A stretch of DNA of 15,081 nucleotides from Verrucomicrobiota bacterium. GTDB lineage: Bacteria > Verrucomicrobiota > Lentisphaeria > Oligosphaerales > JAFGRS01. Under the pieces are notes generated by a model. The model saw only the letters and a list, made by a program, of their open reading frames with translations, did not search any database and was not told where the DNA came from. Below, in pieces: positions 1-9,058 of this stretch (positions are counted from its first letter, which is position 1; every line of letters starts with the position of its first letter). Position numbers and translations under genes: made by a program. Location: assembly GCA_019136035.1 (NCBI GenBank), contig JAGVUW010000146.1, positions 1 through 15,081 on the forward strand. Reading direction: 5' to 3'.

Positions 1-74
1 CGCCGCGAGAGCAGGAGCTCCGCCGGTGCGTTCCCTCGCGCCATCGACACCTCGATGCAGCCCCGTCCCTCCAG

Positions 75-98
75 CATTCCACCATTCCATCACTCCAA
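75..98. repeat. Three imperfect 8-bp direct repeats (CATTCCAC-like)
   Basis: Three consecutive octamers, CATTCCAC, CATTCCAT and CACTCCAA, lie head to tail about 30 bases upstream of the candidate -35 box of the phosphofructokinase gene. The stretch is low in G on the plus strand and much less GC-rich than its surroundings. It could be a piece of a dispersed intergenic repeat or a binding site; the sequence alone does not decide. Confidence 0.55.
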
Positions 99-129
99 TT
101 CGTCAGTGCTGGCCTCGGTGCGCCGGTCC

Positions 130-158
130 TTGTGTTCTCGCGGCCCTCGCAGTATGGT
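130..158 (+). promoter_or_regulatory. Possible sigma70-type promoter for the phosphofructokinase gene
   Basis: TTGTGT (130-135) and TATGGT (153-158) are separated by exactly 17 bases, matching TTGACA and TATAAT at 3/6 and 4/6 positions. Transcription would start near 165, giving a leader of about 140 nt with two GC-rich hairpins (CGCCC/GGGCG at 202-216; GGCCC/GGGCC at 226-242). The match is modest and the housekeeping consensus of this organism is unknown. Confidence 0.35.
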
Positions 159-305
159 GACGCGTTTCAGCGAGAACGCCATCCGGGATGGCTGAACGCT
201 CCGCCCAGGCCGGGCGTCCTCCGTGGGCCCCTTCGACGGGCCTTGTCGGCGGCGCCGGCGGTGGCGATGGGACGACGGCAACGACCTTAGGAAAGGACCG
301 AATCT

Positions 306-1970
306 ATGGCCGCGATTTCCCCTCTGCAGAGGGCGCGCACCGCCTACCAGCCGAAGCTTCCCGCGGTGCTCGAGGAGCACGGGCCCTTCGTGACGCTCCG
401 CGAGGGCAGTCCCACCCGTTCGATATCGGACCAGGATGAGATCCGGCAGCAGTTCCCCGGCACCTACGGCCTGCCGGTGGTCACCTTCGCGGCGGGCACG
501 CAGCGCGAGACCACGCCGATGACGGTCGGCGTGATCCTCTCCGGCGGCCAGGCGCCCGGCGGGCATAACGTCATCGCCGGCCTCTTTGACGGCATCAAGG
601 ACCTCCACCCCGAGAGCCGTCTCCTGGGCTTCCTCGGCGGCCCCAAGGGGCTGATGAAGGACAAGTGCATGGACCTCACCGGCGAGGTCATCGACGCCTA
701 CCGCAACACCGGCGGCTTCGACATGATCCAGAGCGGCCGTGACAAGATCGAGAAGCCGGAGGATTTCGCGGCGACGGTGGCGACCTGCAAGCGCCACGGC
801 GTCAAGGCCCTGGTCGTCATCGGCGGCGACGACTCCAATACCAATGCCTGCCTGCTGGCCCAGTACATGCTCGACCATGGCCATGATATCCAGGTCATCG
901 GCTGCCCCAAGACCATCGACGGCGACCTGAAGAACGACTGGATCGAGATCTCGTTCGGCTTCGACACTGCGACGAAGGTCTACAGCGAGCTGATTGGCAA
1001 CATCGAGCGCGACGCCAACTCGGCCCAGAAGTACTGGCACTTCATCAAGCTCATGGGCCGATCCGCCTCGCACATCGCGCTGGAGTGCGCCCTGCAGACC
1101 CAGCCCAACGCCTGCATCATCAGCGAGGAAGTGGCCGCCCGCGGCCAGACCCTCAACCAGGTCGTCCGTGACCTCGCGACGGTCATCAAGACGCGCGCCG
1201 ACAAAGGCATGAACTTCGGCGTGGCGCTCATCCCCGAGGGCCTCATCGAGTTCATCCCCGAGATGCGCGGCCTGATCCGCGAGCTGAATGACCTGCTCTC
1301 GGAGCACAGCGAGAGCAAGCCGTACTTCGACAGCCTCAAGCGTGAGGACGACCGCCTGCAGTTCGTCAACAAGAAGCTCACCCCGGCCGCCTCGCAGGCC
1401 TTCAGCTCCCTGCCGCTGAGCATCCAGCTCCAGCTCATCGGCGACCGCGATCCGCATGGCAATGTCCAGGTCTCCAAGATCGAGACCGAGAAGCTCCTGA
1501 TCGACCTGGTCGGCGATGTCCTGCGCGAGTGGCAGGCGGCCGGGACCTACAAGGGCAAGTTCAGCTCGCAGGCGCACTTCTTCGGCTACGAGGGCCGCTG
1601 CGCCGCGCCCTCGAACTTCGACGCCGACTACTGCTACAGCCTGGGCTACACCGCTGCGGCCCTCATCGGCGGCGGCCGCACCGGCTACCTCAGCAGCGTC
1701 AGGAACCTCTGCGCGCCGGCCCGCGAGTGGGAAGCCGGCGGCGTGCCGCTGACCATGATGATGAACCTGGAACGCCGCCATGGCTCGGCCAAGCCGGTGA
1801 TCCGCAAGGCCCTGGTCGAACTGGAGGGCAAGCCCTTCAAGGCCTTCGCGGCACAGCGTCAGTCCTGGGCCGAATCGACGGCCTACGTCTATCCGGGGCC
1901 GATCCAGTATTTCGGGCCGCCCGAGGTCTGTGATGTCGTCACCAAAACGCTGTTGCTCGAGCGTGCCTGA
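306..1970 (+). CDS. pfp: Diphosphate--fructose-6-phosphate 1-phosphotransferase (PPi-dependent phosphofructokinase)
   Basis: This cytosolic enzyme of glycolysis and gluconeogenesis reversibly phosphorylates fructose 6-phosphate with diphosphate instead of ATP. The 554-residue length fits the long PFP clade found in spirochaetes and plants (about 550 residues). The phosphoryl-donor glycine loop GGQAPGG is at 80-86. GGDDSN at 173-178 carries the second Asp that marks PPi use, where ATP enzymes have Gly. PKTIDGDLKN at 201-210 contains the catalytic TIDGD, and MGRSASH at 250-256 is the sugar-phosphate binding motif. The start ATG follows AGGAAAGGA with 8 bases between. The gene stands first in a plus-strand run but has no metabolic link to the export genes downstream, so it may be its own transcription unit. 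Identification is firm; the direction of flux in the cell cannot be told. Confidence 0.96.
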   Translation: MAAISPLQRARTAYQPKLPAVLEEHGPFVTLREGSPTRSISDQDEIRQQFPGTYGLPVVTFAAGTQRETTPMTVGVILSGGQAPGGHNVIAGLFDGIKDLHPESRLLGFLGGPKGLMKDKCMDLTGEVIDAYRNTGGFDMIQSGRDKIEKPEDFAATVATCKRHGVKALVVIGGDDSNTNACLLAQYMLDHGHDIQVIGCPKTIDGDLKNDWIEISFGFDTATKVYSELIGNIERDANSAQKYWHFIKLMGRSASHIALECALQTQPNACIISEEVAARGQTLNQVVRDLATVIKTRADKGMNFGVALIPEGLIEFIPEMRGLIRELNDLLSEHSESKPYFDSLKREDDRLQFVNKKLTPAASQAFSSLPLSIQLQLIGDRDPHGNVQVSKIETEKLLIDLVGDVLREWQAAGTYKGKFSSQAHFFGYEGRCAAPSNFDADYCYSLGYTAAALIGGGRTGYLSSVRNLCAPAREWEAGGVPLTMMMNLERRHGSAKPVIRKALVELEGKPFKAFAAQRQSWAESTAYVYPGPIQYFGPPEVCDVVTKTLLLERA

Positions 1971-2058
1971 GGCCGTCCAACCCTTCCGCCTGCGGCTCCG
2001 GCGGTGTGTGCGCCGGGGCCGTGGCGGCGTTGTCTCCGCGGCCATTGCGGGGCATCCC

Positions 2059-4518
2059 GTGGCGCGGTCGTCGCGCCCGCGGCGGTCCGGCCTCTGGCGG
2101 GTCGGCCTGCTGGCCCTCGTGGGCCTCTTCGGCCTGGCCGGCTCACTCGCCGCGGCGCCGCGGATCGCCGCCGTGTCGCTGCGCTTCGGCGGCTCGCCGC
2201 GCCTGCCCGTGGCCGAGTGGGCCAGCCTGAACTACCGCCTCGAGAACCCCGATGGCAAGACGGTCACCGTCCGCCTCTCGGTGCGGGCCACCGCCCACGC
2301 CCGGGCCGTCTTCGAACGCGAGGTCGTCCTGCCGCCCCGAACCGTCATCAGCGGCCAGGAACTCATCACGGCCGACGCCGCCGAGGAGTACATCGTCAGC
2401 CTGTTCGAGGGCACTCAGCGCCTCGAGCGCACCCAACTCCCGGTCAAGGCCATGGACCAGCCGCAGACCGCGGCCGTGGTCGTCCTGAACGACAGCGCCG
2501 ATACCGGCAACGCCAGCGTTCTGGCGCGGCTGCCGGGGCTGGAGATGAATGTCAGCGTGTCGACCATGTCGGCGCGGCAGGCGCCGCATCATTGGGCCGT
2601 CTATGGCCATACCCGCCTGGTCCTGGTCCTGCGGCCGGACTACCGTGAGCTGGCCTCGGCGCAGTTCGAGGCCCTGACCCAGCACGTCCAGCGCGGCGGG
2701 ACGGTGCTGTTTGCCGAACCTGATGGCGCCCTGGAGGCGGCCGGCACGCCGTGGAGCGGCCTGCTGCCGGTATTGCCGTCGGGGGTGCGCCGGGTCGAGG
2801 CCGTGCCGGCCTTGGACGAGTGGGGCGAGCGCTGGTGGTCGGCCCAGCCGGCGGCGCAGCGCACCGGCCAGCGTCAGCCGCTGGCCGAGCGCGATGGCAT
2901 TCCCTGTCTGGAGAGCAGCGAGCGCGGCGATGGCCTGACCGTCCTGCGCCAGGATGGCATGCCGCTGCTGCGCTGGCAGCGCTGCGGTCTTGGCCGTGCC
3001 GGCGTGGTCGCGATCGACCCGAGCCAGATGCGCCTGGCCGACAGCGGTGCGATGGTGCCCCTGTGGAACCACATCCTGTCGCAGGCCCCGCCGGTGTTCT
3101 CGCTGGGCAATCTGGAGAACAGCCACACCCTGCCGACGGTGCTCGGGCACCTGACCGGCTTCCGCATCCCCTCGGCCGGCGCGATCGCCTGGGTCCTCTA
3201 CGGCTATGCCATCCTCCTGGCGGTCCTGCTGATCGCTGGATTCCTGTGGCGTCGACAGGCCCTGTGCTGGACCCTGGCGGCGGTGTCGGGACTGGCGCTG
3301 ACGGCCGGGCTGTTCGCCTGGGCGCTGCGTCAGAACGCCACCCGGCCGGTGGCCGGCGCGGCGCTGCTGGACCTGCGCGCCGTGACGGCCGAGAGCCACA
3401 CCGCCACGGCCGTCGTCAGCCTCTTCGCTAAGAAGGACCTCGAGCCGGCCATCCGTGCCACCGCCGGGACGCCGCTGCTGCGGCCCCTGCCATCGCCGGC
3501 GCGCGGCAAACGCCGCGAGCCGCTCGACGCGCCGCTGCTGGTGCGCCACGCCGAGGACCGCGCCGGCCTGGCCGGCACGACGGTGCAGGCGCTCAAGCCG
3601 CGCGAGTTCGGCCTGCTCTACGAGCGCCCGGCGCTCCACGCCGCGCCGATCACCGTCCGCCTGGGCGACGGCGCCCTGCAGTTCGGCGACGGGGCCGCCC
3701 TCCCGGACGGCCTGGCCGGACCTGACACGCGATCGTTCCTGCTCCTCCCGGGCGGGCTGATGCCCCTGAGCCGCGACGGCACCCGCCTCACCGGCCTCGC
3801 CGGCGGGGCGCGGCTCCTCGAGACCGATCCCTTCCTTAACGACCTCGGCGAGTACCTCTCCGCCGGGGCCTTCCCCAGGCCCGCCGTGGTGTTGCTGAGC
3901 CCAGTTCGGCCCGACCGTGCGGACCTGCCCCTGGAGCTCCCCGGACTGGTTGCCGACGGCTTCCGCGCCGCGTTCCTCCCGGCCGTCCTCGAGTGCGGCC
4001 CCGGGCGGCTGCGCCTGCCGCCGGAGGTGGTGCGCCTCGAGGCCGTCGAGCAGAGCGCCCGCAGCCTGGCGCGACAGGACCCCCGCGAGGGCACCATCCT
4101 GCGCTCGGCGCTGCATGTGATGGCCCTCGAGGTCGTCCTGCCGCCGCCCTGCGCCGACCTGCGCCTCGACCAGGTGAGCGTGAGCATCGACTACGGCAAT
4201 GTCGGTGGCAACATCCTGATCGAGCCGCGTCTGACGCGCTCGCCCCTGGCCGGCCAGACGAACGGCGCCGAGGCCGCCTGGCCGAGCGCCATCGCCGCCA
4301 GCCGCCGCGAGGGCGGCGCCTACCACTTCGAGGGCGCCAGCCTGGGCGACCTGATCGAGCCGGCCTACGGCCGCTGCCGGCTCCTCCTGCAGGTCTCCCA
4401 GAAGGCCATGGTCCGCGATGCTACCGAAGCCGACCGCGTCAACCGCTGGCGGATGAACCGCCTGCAGGTGAGCCTCGCCGGCAGCCTGCCCGAGCCGCAG
4501 CAGACCAGAAGGTTCTGA
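2059..4518 (+). CDS. Membrane-anchored protein with two large extracytoplasmic lobes, partner of the ABC-2 exporter
   Basis: I do not recognise the family with certainty; in layout and context it resembles GldG-like partners of ABC-2 exporters. From GTG 2059 it has 819 residues. Residues 1-33 form a typical signal peptide: an Arg-rich start, a Leu/Gly/Ala-rich core near 15-31, and AAA before Pro34. A soluble lobe of about 340 residues includes a Rossmann/GATase-like-looking stretch around the segment TVLFAEPDG. Two transmembrane helices follow, about 375-397 and 401-423, joined by Arg-Arg-Gln. A C-terminal lobe of about 395 residues has no further membrane helix. By the positive-inside rule both lobes lie outside the membrane. 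The frame is open from GTG 1930, overlapping pfp; 2059 is preferred because the signal peptide starts there and GCGGGG lies 6 bases upstream, and GTG 2008 is also possible. The ABC ATPase begins 2 bases after the stop. Confidence 0.72.
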   Translation: MARSSRPRRSGLWRVGLLALVGLFGLAGSLAAAPRIAAVSLRFGGSPRLPVAEWASLNYRLENPDGKTVTVRLSVRATAHARAVFEREVVLPPRTVISGQELITADAAEEYIVSLFEGTQRLERTQLPVKAMDQPQTAAVVVLNDSADTGNASVLARLPGLEMNVSVSTMSARQAPHHWAVYGHTRLVLVLRPDYRELASAQFEALTQHVQRGGTVLFAEPDGALEAAGTPWSGLLPVLPSGVRRVEAVPALDEWGERWWSAQPAAQRTGQRQPLAERDGIPCLESSERGDGLTVLRQDGMPLLRWQRCGLGRAGVVAIDPSQMRLADSGAMVPLWNHILSQAPPVFSLGNLENSHTLPTVLGHLTGFRIPSAGAIAWVLYGYAILLAVLLIAGFLWRRQALCWTLAAVSGLALTAGLFAWALRQNATRPVAGAALLDLRAVTAESHTATAVVSLFAKKDLEPAIRATAGTPLLRPLPSPARGKRREPLDAPLLVRHAEDRAGLAGTTVQALKPREFGLLYERPALHAAPITVRLGDGALQFGDGAALPDGLAGPDTRSFLLLPGGLMPLSRDGTRLTGLAGGARLLETDPFLNDLGEYLSAGAFPRPAVVLLSPVRPDRADLPLELPGLVADGFRAAFLPAVLECGPGRLRLPPEVVRLEAVEQSARSLARQDPREGTILRSALHVMALEVVLPPPCADLRLDQVSVSIDYGNVGGNILIEPRLTRSPLAGQTNGAEAAWPSAIAASRREGGAYHFEGASLGDLIEPAYGRCRLLLQVSQKAMVRDATEADRVNRWRMNRLQVSLAGSLPEPQQTRRF
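4507..4512 (+). promoter_or_regulatory. Ribosome binding site that sets the ABC ATPase start
   Basis: AGAAGG ends 8 bases before ATG 4521 and lies inside the last codons of the upstream gene. The reading frame is open far upstream (from about 3993), but that extension is an Arg/Pro-rich overprint on the preceding gene; the ABC fold begins right at this ATG. Confidence 0.65.
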
Positions 4519-4520
4519 GC

Positions 4521-5468
<948 letters not shown>

Positions 5469-5471
5469 GCG

Positions 5472-7160
5472 ATGCTGAGGCTCTGGAACAACCCGATCTT
5501 CCTCCGCGAGTTCCGCTCCTACACGCGCTGTCGCAAGACCCTGGCGCTGACCCTCCTGGTGGTCTTCAGCCTGGCGGCGGTGCTGCACCTGCTCTGGCCG
5601 CGCACCGGGGTGTTCTCGGAGATCAACAGCAACGAGATCTTCACCGTCTTCCTTAACCTCAACCTGGCCCTGGTCATCCTGATCATACCGGCCTTCGTCT
5701 CGACCACCATCACCCAGGAACGCGAGAACGGCTCCTTCGACCTGCTCTTCACCTCGCTCCTCACGCCCGGCGAGATCATGGTCGGGAAGCTCTTCAGCTC
5801 CCTGGCGATCACCTTCCTGGTGGTCATCGCCACCATGCCCATCACGGCGGTCTGCGCCCTCAGCGGCGGCATCAGCATCGCCCTGCTGGTGAAGGCGTAC
5901 TCGGTGGTGCTCTTCGCCACCCTCGGCTACGGCCTCTTCGGCCTCTGCCTCAGCGCCGTCTGCTTCCGCAGCTTCACGGCGCTGGTGCTGACCTACGTCG
6001 GCATGCTCCTCTTCGCCGGCGCCACCTGGCTGCCGGCGGTCCTTCTCGGCGACCTGGTCGGGCTGCAGGGCCTGTGGCGCATGGTGCGGGCGCTGAGCCC
6101 GTTCGAGGCGCTCTTCGCCCTGAATCACCCCGAGCGCTACAGCCTGCAGGTCACCGGCCTGTCGGCGGCCCTGGTGTACCGCTTCTACCTGGTCGGCATG
6201 GCCGTCCTCAGCCTGGTCTGCTTCAGCATCTTCTGCCTGCACATCCTGCGGCCGCGCCGGCCGCGCCGCCCGCCGCGCGAGGGCCTCATCACCGACTCGC
6301 GGCAGGCCCTGCGCCGACGGCTGTCCTTCCCGTTCTACCTGGTCGACCCGCTGCGCCGCAAACGCCCCATCGCCGGCTGGCGCAACCCGATCTACGTGGC
6401 CGAGATGCGCAGCCGCATCTTCGGCAAGCCGAAGGTGATCCTGCGGGCCCTCTCCACCATCATCGTCCTGAGCATGCTCCTCCTCCTGCTCGTGGCGGTG
6501 CAGTTCGCCTCGACCTTCGAGCCGGACCTGGTGCGCATCGTGGCCATCATCTTCCAGGTCGGCGTGGTGGCCTTCTTCGCCCCGGCGGTCTGCAGCGGCA
6601 GCATCACCGACGAGCGCGTCAGCGGCACCCTGACCCTGCTGCGGCTGACGCCCCTGCGGGCGCGGACGGTCGTCGCCGGCAAGCTCAAGGCCGGACTGGT
6701 CTACGTCATGATCTTCCTGGTCAGCAGCGTCCCGGTGCTCCTGACCCTGAGCTACCTCGAATCCGAGGCCGCCTACTGGCGCCTGGGGGCGTGGTTCGCC
6801 ATCCTGGTGCTGACCGCGACGGCCCTCGTCAGCGTGGGACTCTGCGCCAGCACCCTGACGCCCACCACCGGCGCCGCCACGGCCGTGAGCTACGTCGTCG
6901 CCGCTGTCATCTGCCTGGGGACCCTCAGCGTCCTGCTGTTCGGCTCGCGCATCGGGCCGTCGGTCGAGGCCGCGGTGCTGTCGCTCAACCCGATCGCCGG
7001 GGCCCTCCAGGTGACCTCCGACAGCCTCTTCGACGACCTCCCGAAGGTCTTCAACCAGCCGCTGTGGGTGAACACGCTCCTGTTCCTGACCGCCCTGACG
7101 GTCCTGCTGAATGTCGTGACCGCCATCCGCGTCAAACGTATCTTCTCACAACGCGACTGA
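5472..7160 (+). CDS. ABC-2 type exporter, fused double permease
   Basis: This 562-residue inner-membrane protein is the permease partner of the ATPase encoded 3 bases upstream; AGGG lies 7 bases before its ATG. It consists of two homologous halves. Residues 7-22 (beginning NPIFLREFRS) match 305-321 (NPIYVAEMRS), and 79-107 (TITQERENGS ... VGKL) match 377-405 (SITDERVSGT ... AGKL). Both pairs sit at a constant offset of 298 residues. The second motif, containing T/S-I-T-x-E-R, is the cytoplasmic coupling element typical of ABC-2 permeases. Each half carries about six hydrophobic segments. They are joined by a very basic cytoplasmic linker (about 260-304, rich in Arg and Pro). One chain can thus supply both transmembrane domains, so with two ATPase copies it may form the whole channel. 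Gld-type permeases are related, but most are single-domain. Confidence 0.92.
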   Translation: MLRLWNNPIFLREFRSYTRCRKTLALTLLVVFSLAAVLHLLWPRTGVFSEINSNEIFTVFLNLNLALVILIIPAFVSTTITQERENGSFDLLFTSLLTPGEIMVGKLFSSLAITFLVVIATMPITAVCALSGGISIALLVKAYSVVLFATLGYGLFGLCLSAVCFRSFTALVLTYVGMLLFAGATWLPAVLLGDLVGLQGLWRMVRALSPFEALFALNHPERYSLQVTGLSAALVYRFYLVGMAVLSLVCFSIFCLHILRPRRPRRPPREGLITDSRQALRRRLSFPFYLVDPLRRKRPIAGWRNPIYVAEMRSRIFGKPKVILRALSTIIVLSMLLLLLVAVQFASTFEPDLVRIVAIIFQVGVVAFFAPAVCSGSITDERVSGTLTLLRLTPLRARTVVAGKLKAGLVYVMIFLVSSVPVLLTLSYLESEAAYWRLGAWFAILVLTATALVSVGLCASTLTPTTGAATAVSYVVAAVICLGTLSVLLFGSRIGPSVEAAVLSLNPIAGALQVTSDSLFDDLPKVFNQPLWVNTLLFLTALTVLLNVVTAIRVKRIFSQRD

Positions 7161-7178
7161 CCGCCGCGCTGTCGGCGG
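7161..7178. other. Small GC hairpin between permease and HEAT-repeat genes
   Basis: CCGCCG (7161-7166) and CGGCGG (7173-7178) can pair around a 6-base loop directly after the permease stop codon. There is no T-run, so it is not a classical intrinsic terminator; it could tune transcript stability or the relative level of the next gene. AAGGAG (7181-7186) follows immediately and serves as the ribosome binding site for ATG 7198. Confidence 0.4.
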
Positions 7179-7197
7179 CGAAGGAGACGCCCGCCCC

Positions 7198-9015
7198 ATG
7201 GGCCCCGCGATTGTCCATTACGTCACGATCTTCCCGCTCTTCCTGGCCCTCTGGCAGGACCGCCCGCTCACGGCCGACGACCTCCACCCGGGACCCTACC
7301 CGGTGGTCATCAGCCCCGAGCAGATCGCCCTGCAGCGCCAGGTCATCACCGCCGCCGACCGCGAGCTGCGCCTGACCATGGTCAAGGAGCTCCGCCAGAG
7401 CGGCGAGCAGGCTGCCTTCATGGTGCTCCTGACGCGCCTGGGCGAGGAGAAGGACCCCGGCGTCCTGGCCGCGGTGCTGCAGCAGCTCGAGATGTCGCCC
7501 TTCCGTCCGTCCGGCCTGGCCGGCGTGATCGCGCCGCTGCTGGAGCGCCCGGAAGAGCCGGTGCGTTACTGGGCGGTGGCGTTGTATGGTCGTTGCGACG
7601 GCGCCGATCCGGCCCGTCTCGTCGCGGCACTCCAGGACCCGATCGCGGCGATCCGCCTGGTCGCGGCGGCGCGCCTGCGCGACCGCCCTGAGGATGTCAC
7701 CTCGGCGCTCTGGCAGGCCGCCCTCGACGGCACCGACCCGGCCGTCGCGGCGGCCCTGGCGGCGGGCTTCTGCCGCAGCCGCGGCGGCGCCCTGGCCGGC
7801 GCCGAGGTGGCACGGGTGTTCCCGACGGCCCACGCGGCCGTGCGCCAGGCCATCGCGGACAGCCTGGCCGACCTCGCGGCCGGCCTGCAGGAGCGCCTCC
7901 TGCCCTTGGCCGCTGACGATCCGGGGGTGGCAGTGCGCGGCGCCGCCGCGACCGCCATGGGCCGCCTGGCCCGTCCGAAAGACCAGCCGCGCCTCCTGGC
8001 ACTCACGCGCGATGCCGACCCGGAGGTGCGCCGGCGCGCCGTGGCGGCGTGCCGGGCCTACCCCGATGCGACCACCCTGGTAGCCCTCATCGACCGCCTG
8101 TTGGACGAGCGCGCCCTGGTGCGTCGCGAGGCCGAAGAGGCGGTGGTGGCCATCCACGAGACCCTCGCCGTCGGCACCGCGACCAGCGCCCGCCTCGCCA
8201 CCGCGGCGTTTCCGGGCCGTGGCCACCTCTGCCGCGTCCTCGGCCGCGTCGGTCACCGCGAAGCCGCTCCGGAGATCCATGGCATCCTCCAGACCGAGCG
8301 CGAGCCGGAAGGCCTGCGCGATGCGGCCATGGCCCTCGGGCTCCTCGAGTACGACCCCGCTGCCGCCGACCTGGCACGCCTCGGCGACTCGCATGAGAGC
8401 CCGGTGGTGCGCGAGGCCGTCGCCGAAGCCCTCGGCAGGCTGGCGCGTCCCGAGAGCTATGACACCCTCCGCAAACTCGCCTTCGCCGCCGAAGACCCGG
8501 TCCGCCAGGCGGCCATCCTGAGCATGGGCAGAATTGGCGACGGCGAGGCCTTCAACGCCACGATCTTGAAGGTCCTCAACCAGGTCCGTGCCGGGATGTC
8601 CGGCACCAACCGCGCCGCCGCGGCCTGGTCTGCCGGGCGACTGCGGCCGATCGACCCGGCGCTGGTGCAGCGCCTGCGCGTCCAGGCGACGGTCCCGGTC
8701 GTCCCCGGCGAGATGGGCGAGATGCTCTTCGAAGAAGACCCGGTCATGGCCAACGTCGACATGGCCCTGGCCGCGCTGGCGCGTGAGGACGCCGGCGCCC
8801 GCACGGCCCTGGAGGCAGTCTGCCTGGCGCACAGCCCGGCCCTGGCCGACGGCTCGCCGGCCTCCGGACCGGGCGGTTTGGTTGCCACTGCCGAGGTCGT
8901 CGAGTGCGCCCGCCAGGCGCAGGCCCATGCCCAGGGCCAGACGCCCACGCCGGGGCCGCGCCCGACTGTCTCGATGACCTTCAGCGTGGAGCGCTACACG
9001 CCCGTGGAGCCCTGA
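7198..9015 (+). CDS. HEAT-repeat protein
   Basis: The 605-residue protein is built mainly of HEAT/PBS-lyase-like helical repeats, a fold used as a binding scaffold. Clear units include residues about 118-135 (PEEPVRYWAVALYGR), 240-260 (ending AMGRLARP), 272-290 (DADPEVRRRAVAACRAYP), 398-419 (SPVVREAVAEALGRLARP) and 431-450 (DPVRQAAILSMGRIGDGE). Weaker units fill the gaps from about 55 to 490. The last 100 residues are not repeat-like. The N-terminus has a hydrophobic stretch (about 5-19) but no basic residues before it, so a signal peptide is possible and unproven. AAGGAG lies 11 bases before the ATG. The gene sits 37 bases after the exporter permease and probably belongs to that transcript; a role as scaffold or cargo partner of the exporter is inference only. 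Confidence 0.85.
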   Translation: MGPAIVHYVTIFPLFLALWQDRPLTADDLHPGPYPVVISPEQIALQRQVITAADRELRLTMVKELRQSGEQAAFMVLLTRLGEEKDPGVLAAVLQQLEMSPFRPSGLAGVIAPLLERPEEPVRYWAVALYGRCDGADPARLVAALQDPIAAIRLVAAARLRDRPEDVTSALWQAALDGTDPAVAAALAAGFCRSRGGALAGAEVARVFPTAHAAVRQAIADSLADLAAGLQERLLPLAADDPGVAVRGAAATAMGRLARPKDQPRLLALTRDADPEVRRRAVAACRAYPDATTLVALIDRLLDERALVRREAEEAVVAIHETLAVGTATSARLATAAFPGRGHLCRVLGRVGHREAAPEIHGILQTEREPEGLRDAAMALGLLEYDPAAADLARLGDSHESPVVREAVAEALGRLARPESYDTLRKLAFAAEDPVRQAAILSMGRIGDGEAFNATILKVLNQVRAGMSGTNRAAAAWSAGRLRPIDPALVQRLRVQATVPVVPGEMGEMLFEEDPVMANVDMALAALAREDAGARTALEAVCLAHSPALADGSPASGPGGLVATAEVVECARQAQAHAQGQTPTPGPRPTVSMTFSVERYTPVEP

Positions 9016-9058
9016 GACCCGGCGGCGCCGCGGCCGGCTACCGAGGAACGACGGCACC

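Larger units (their letters stand above)
1..305. other. Intergenic leader upstream of the phosphofructokinase gene
   Basis: No convincing coding region is visible here. All three forward frames stay open for some way but give composition-driven, Ser/Arg/Pro-rich translations with no recognisable motif. The stretch holds a perfect 6-bp inverted repeat (CATCGA-cacc-TCGATG, 42-57) with no T-run after it, three imperfect octamer repeats (75-98), a possible promoter (130-158), two small GC hairpins (202-216 and 226-242) and the ribosome binding site of the next gene (AGGAAAGGA, 289-297). The first bases could be the tail of an upstream gene, but I see nothing that shows it. Confidence 0.6.

Noticed and set aside
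42..57. An intrinsic terminator of an upstream gene
   Set aside because: The stem is only 6 bp and is followed by C-rich sequence, not a T-run.
165..305. A riboswitch or structured regulatory RNA in the pfp leader
   Set aside because: There are only short GC hairpins; no recognisable aptamer core or terminator/anti-terminator pair with a T-run is seen.
90..2045. A 651-codon open frame on the minus strand opposite pfp
   Set aside because: It is an antisense shadow caused by GC-ending codons. The plus frame carries all diagnostic phosphofructokinase motifs, and the minus translation is Ala/Arg/Asp/Val-rich with no family motif.
2143..4326. A 727-codon minus-strand frame opposite the two-lobed protein
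   Set aside because: The translation is Arg/Gly/Gln-rich and low in complexity. The plus frame has a signal peptide and membrane helices and is tightly spaced with the ABC genes.
3993..4520. An N-terminal extension of the ABC ATPase of about 176 residues
   Set aside because: It overlaps the end of the upstream gene in another frame and is Arg/Pro/Ala-rich. The ATPase fold starts at ATG 4521 behind AGAAGG.
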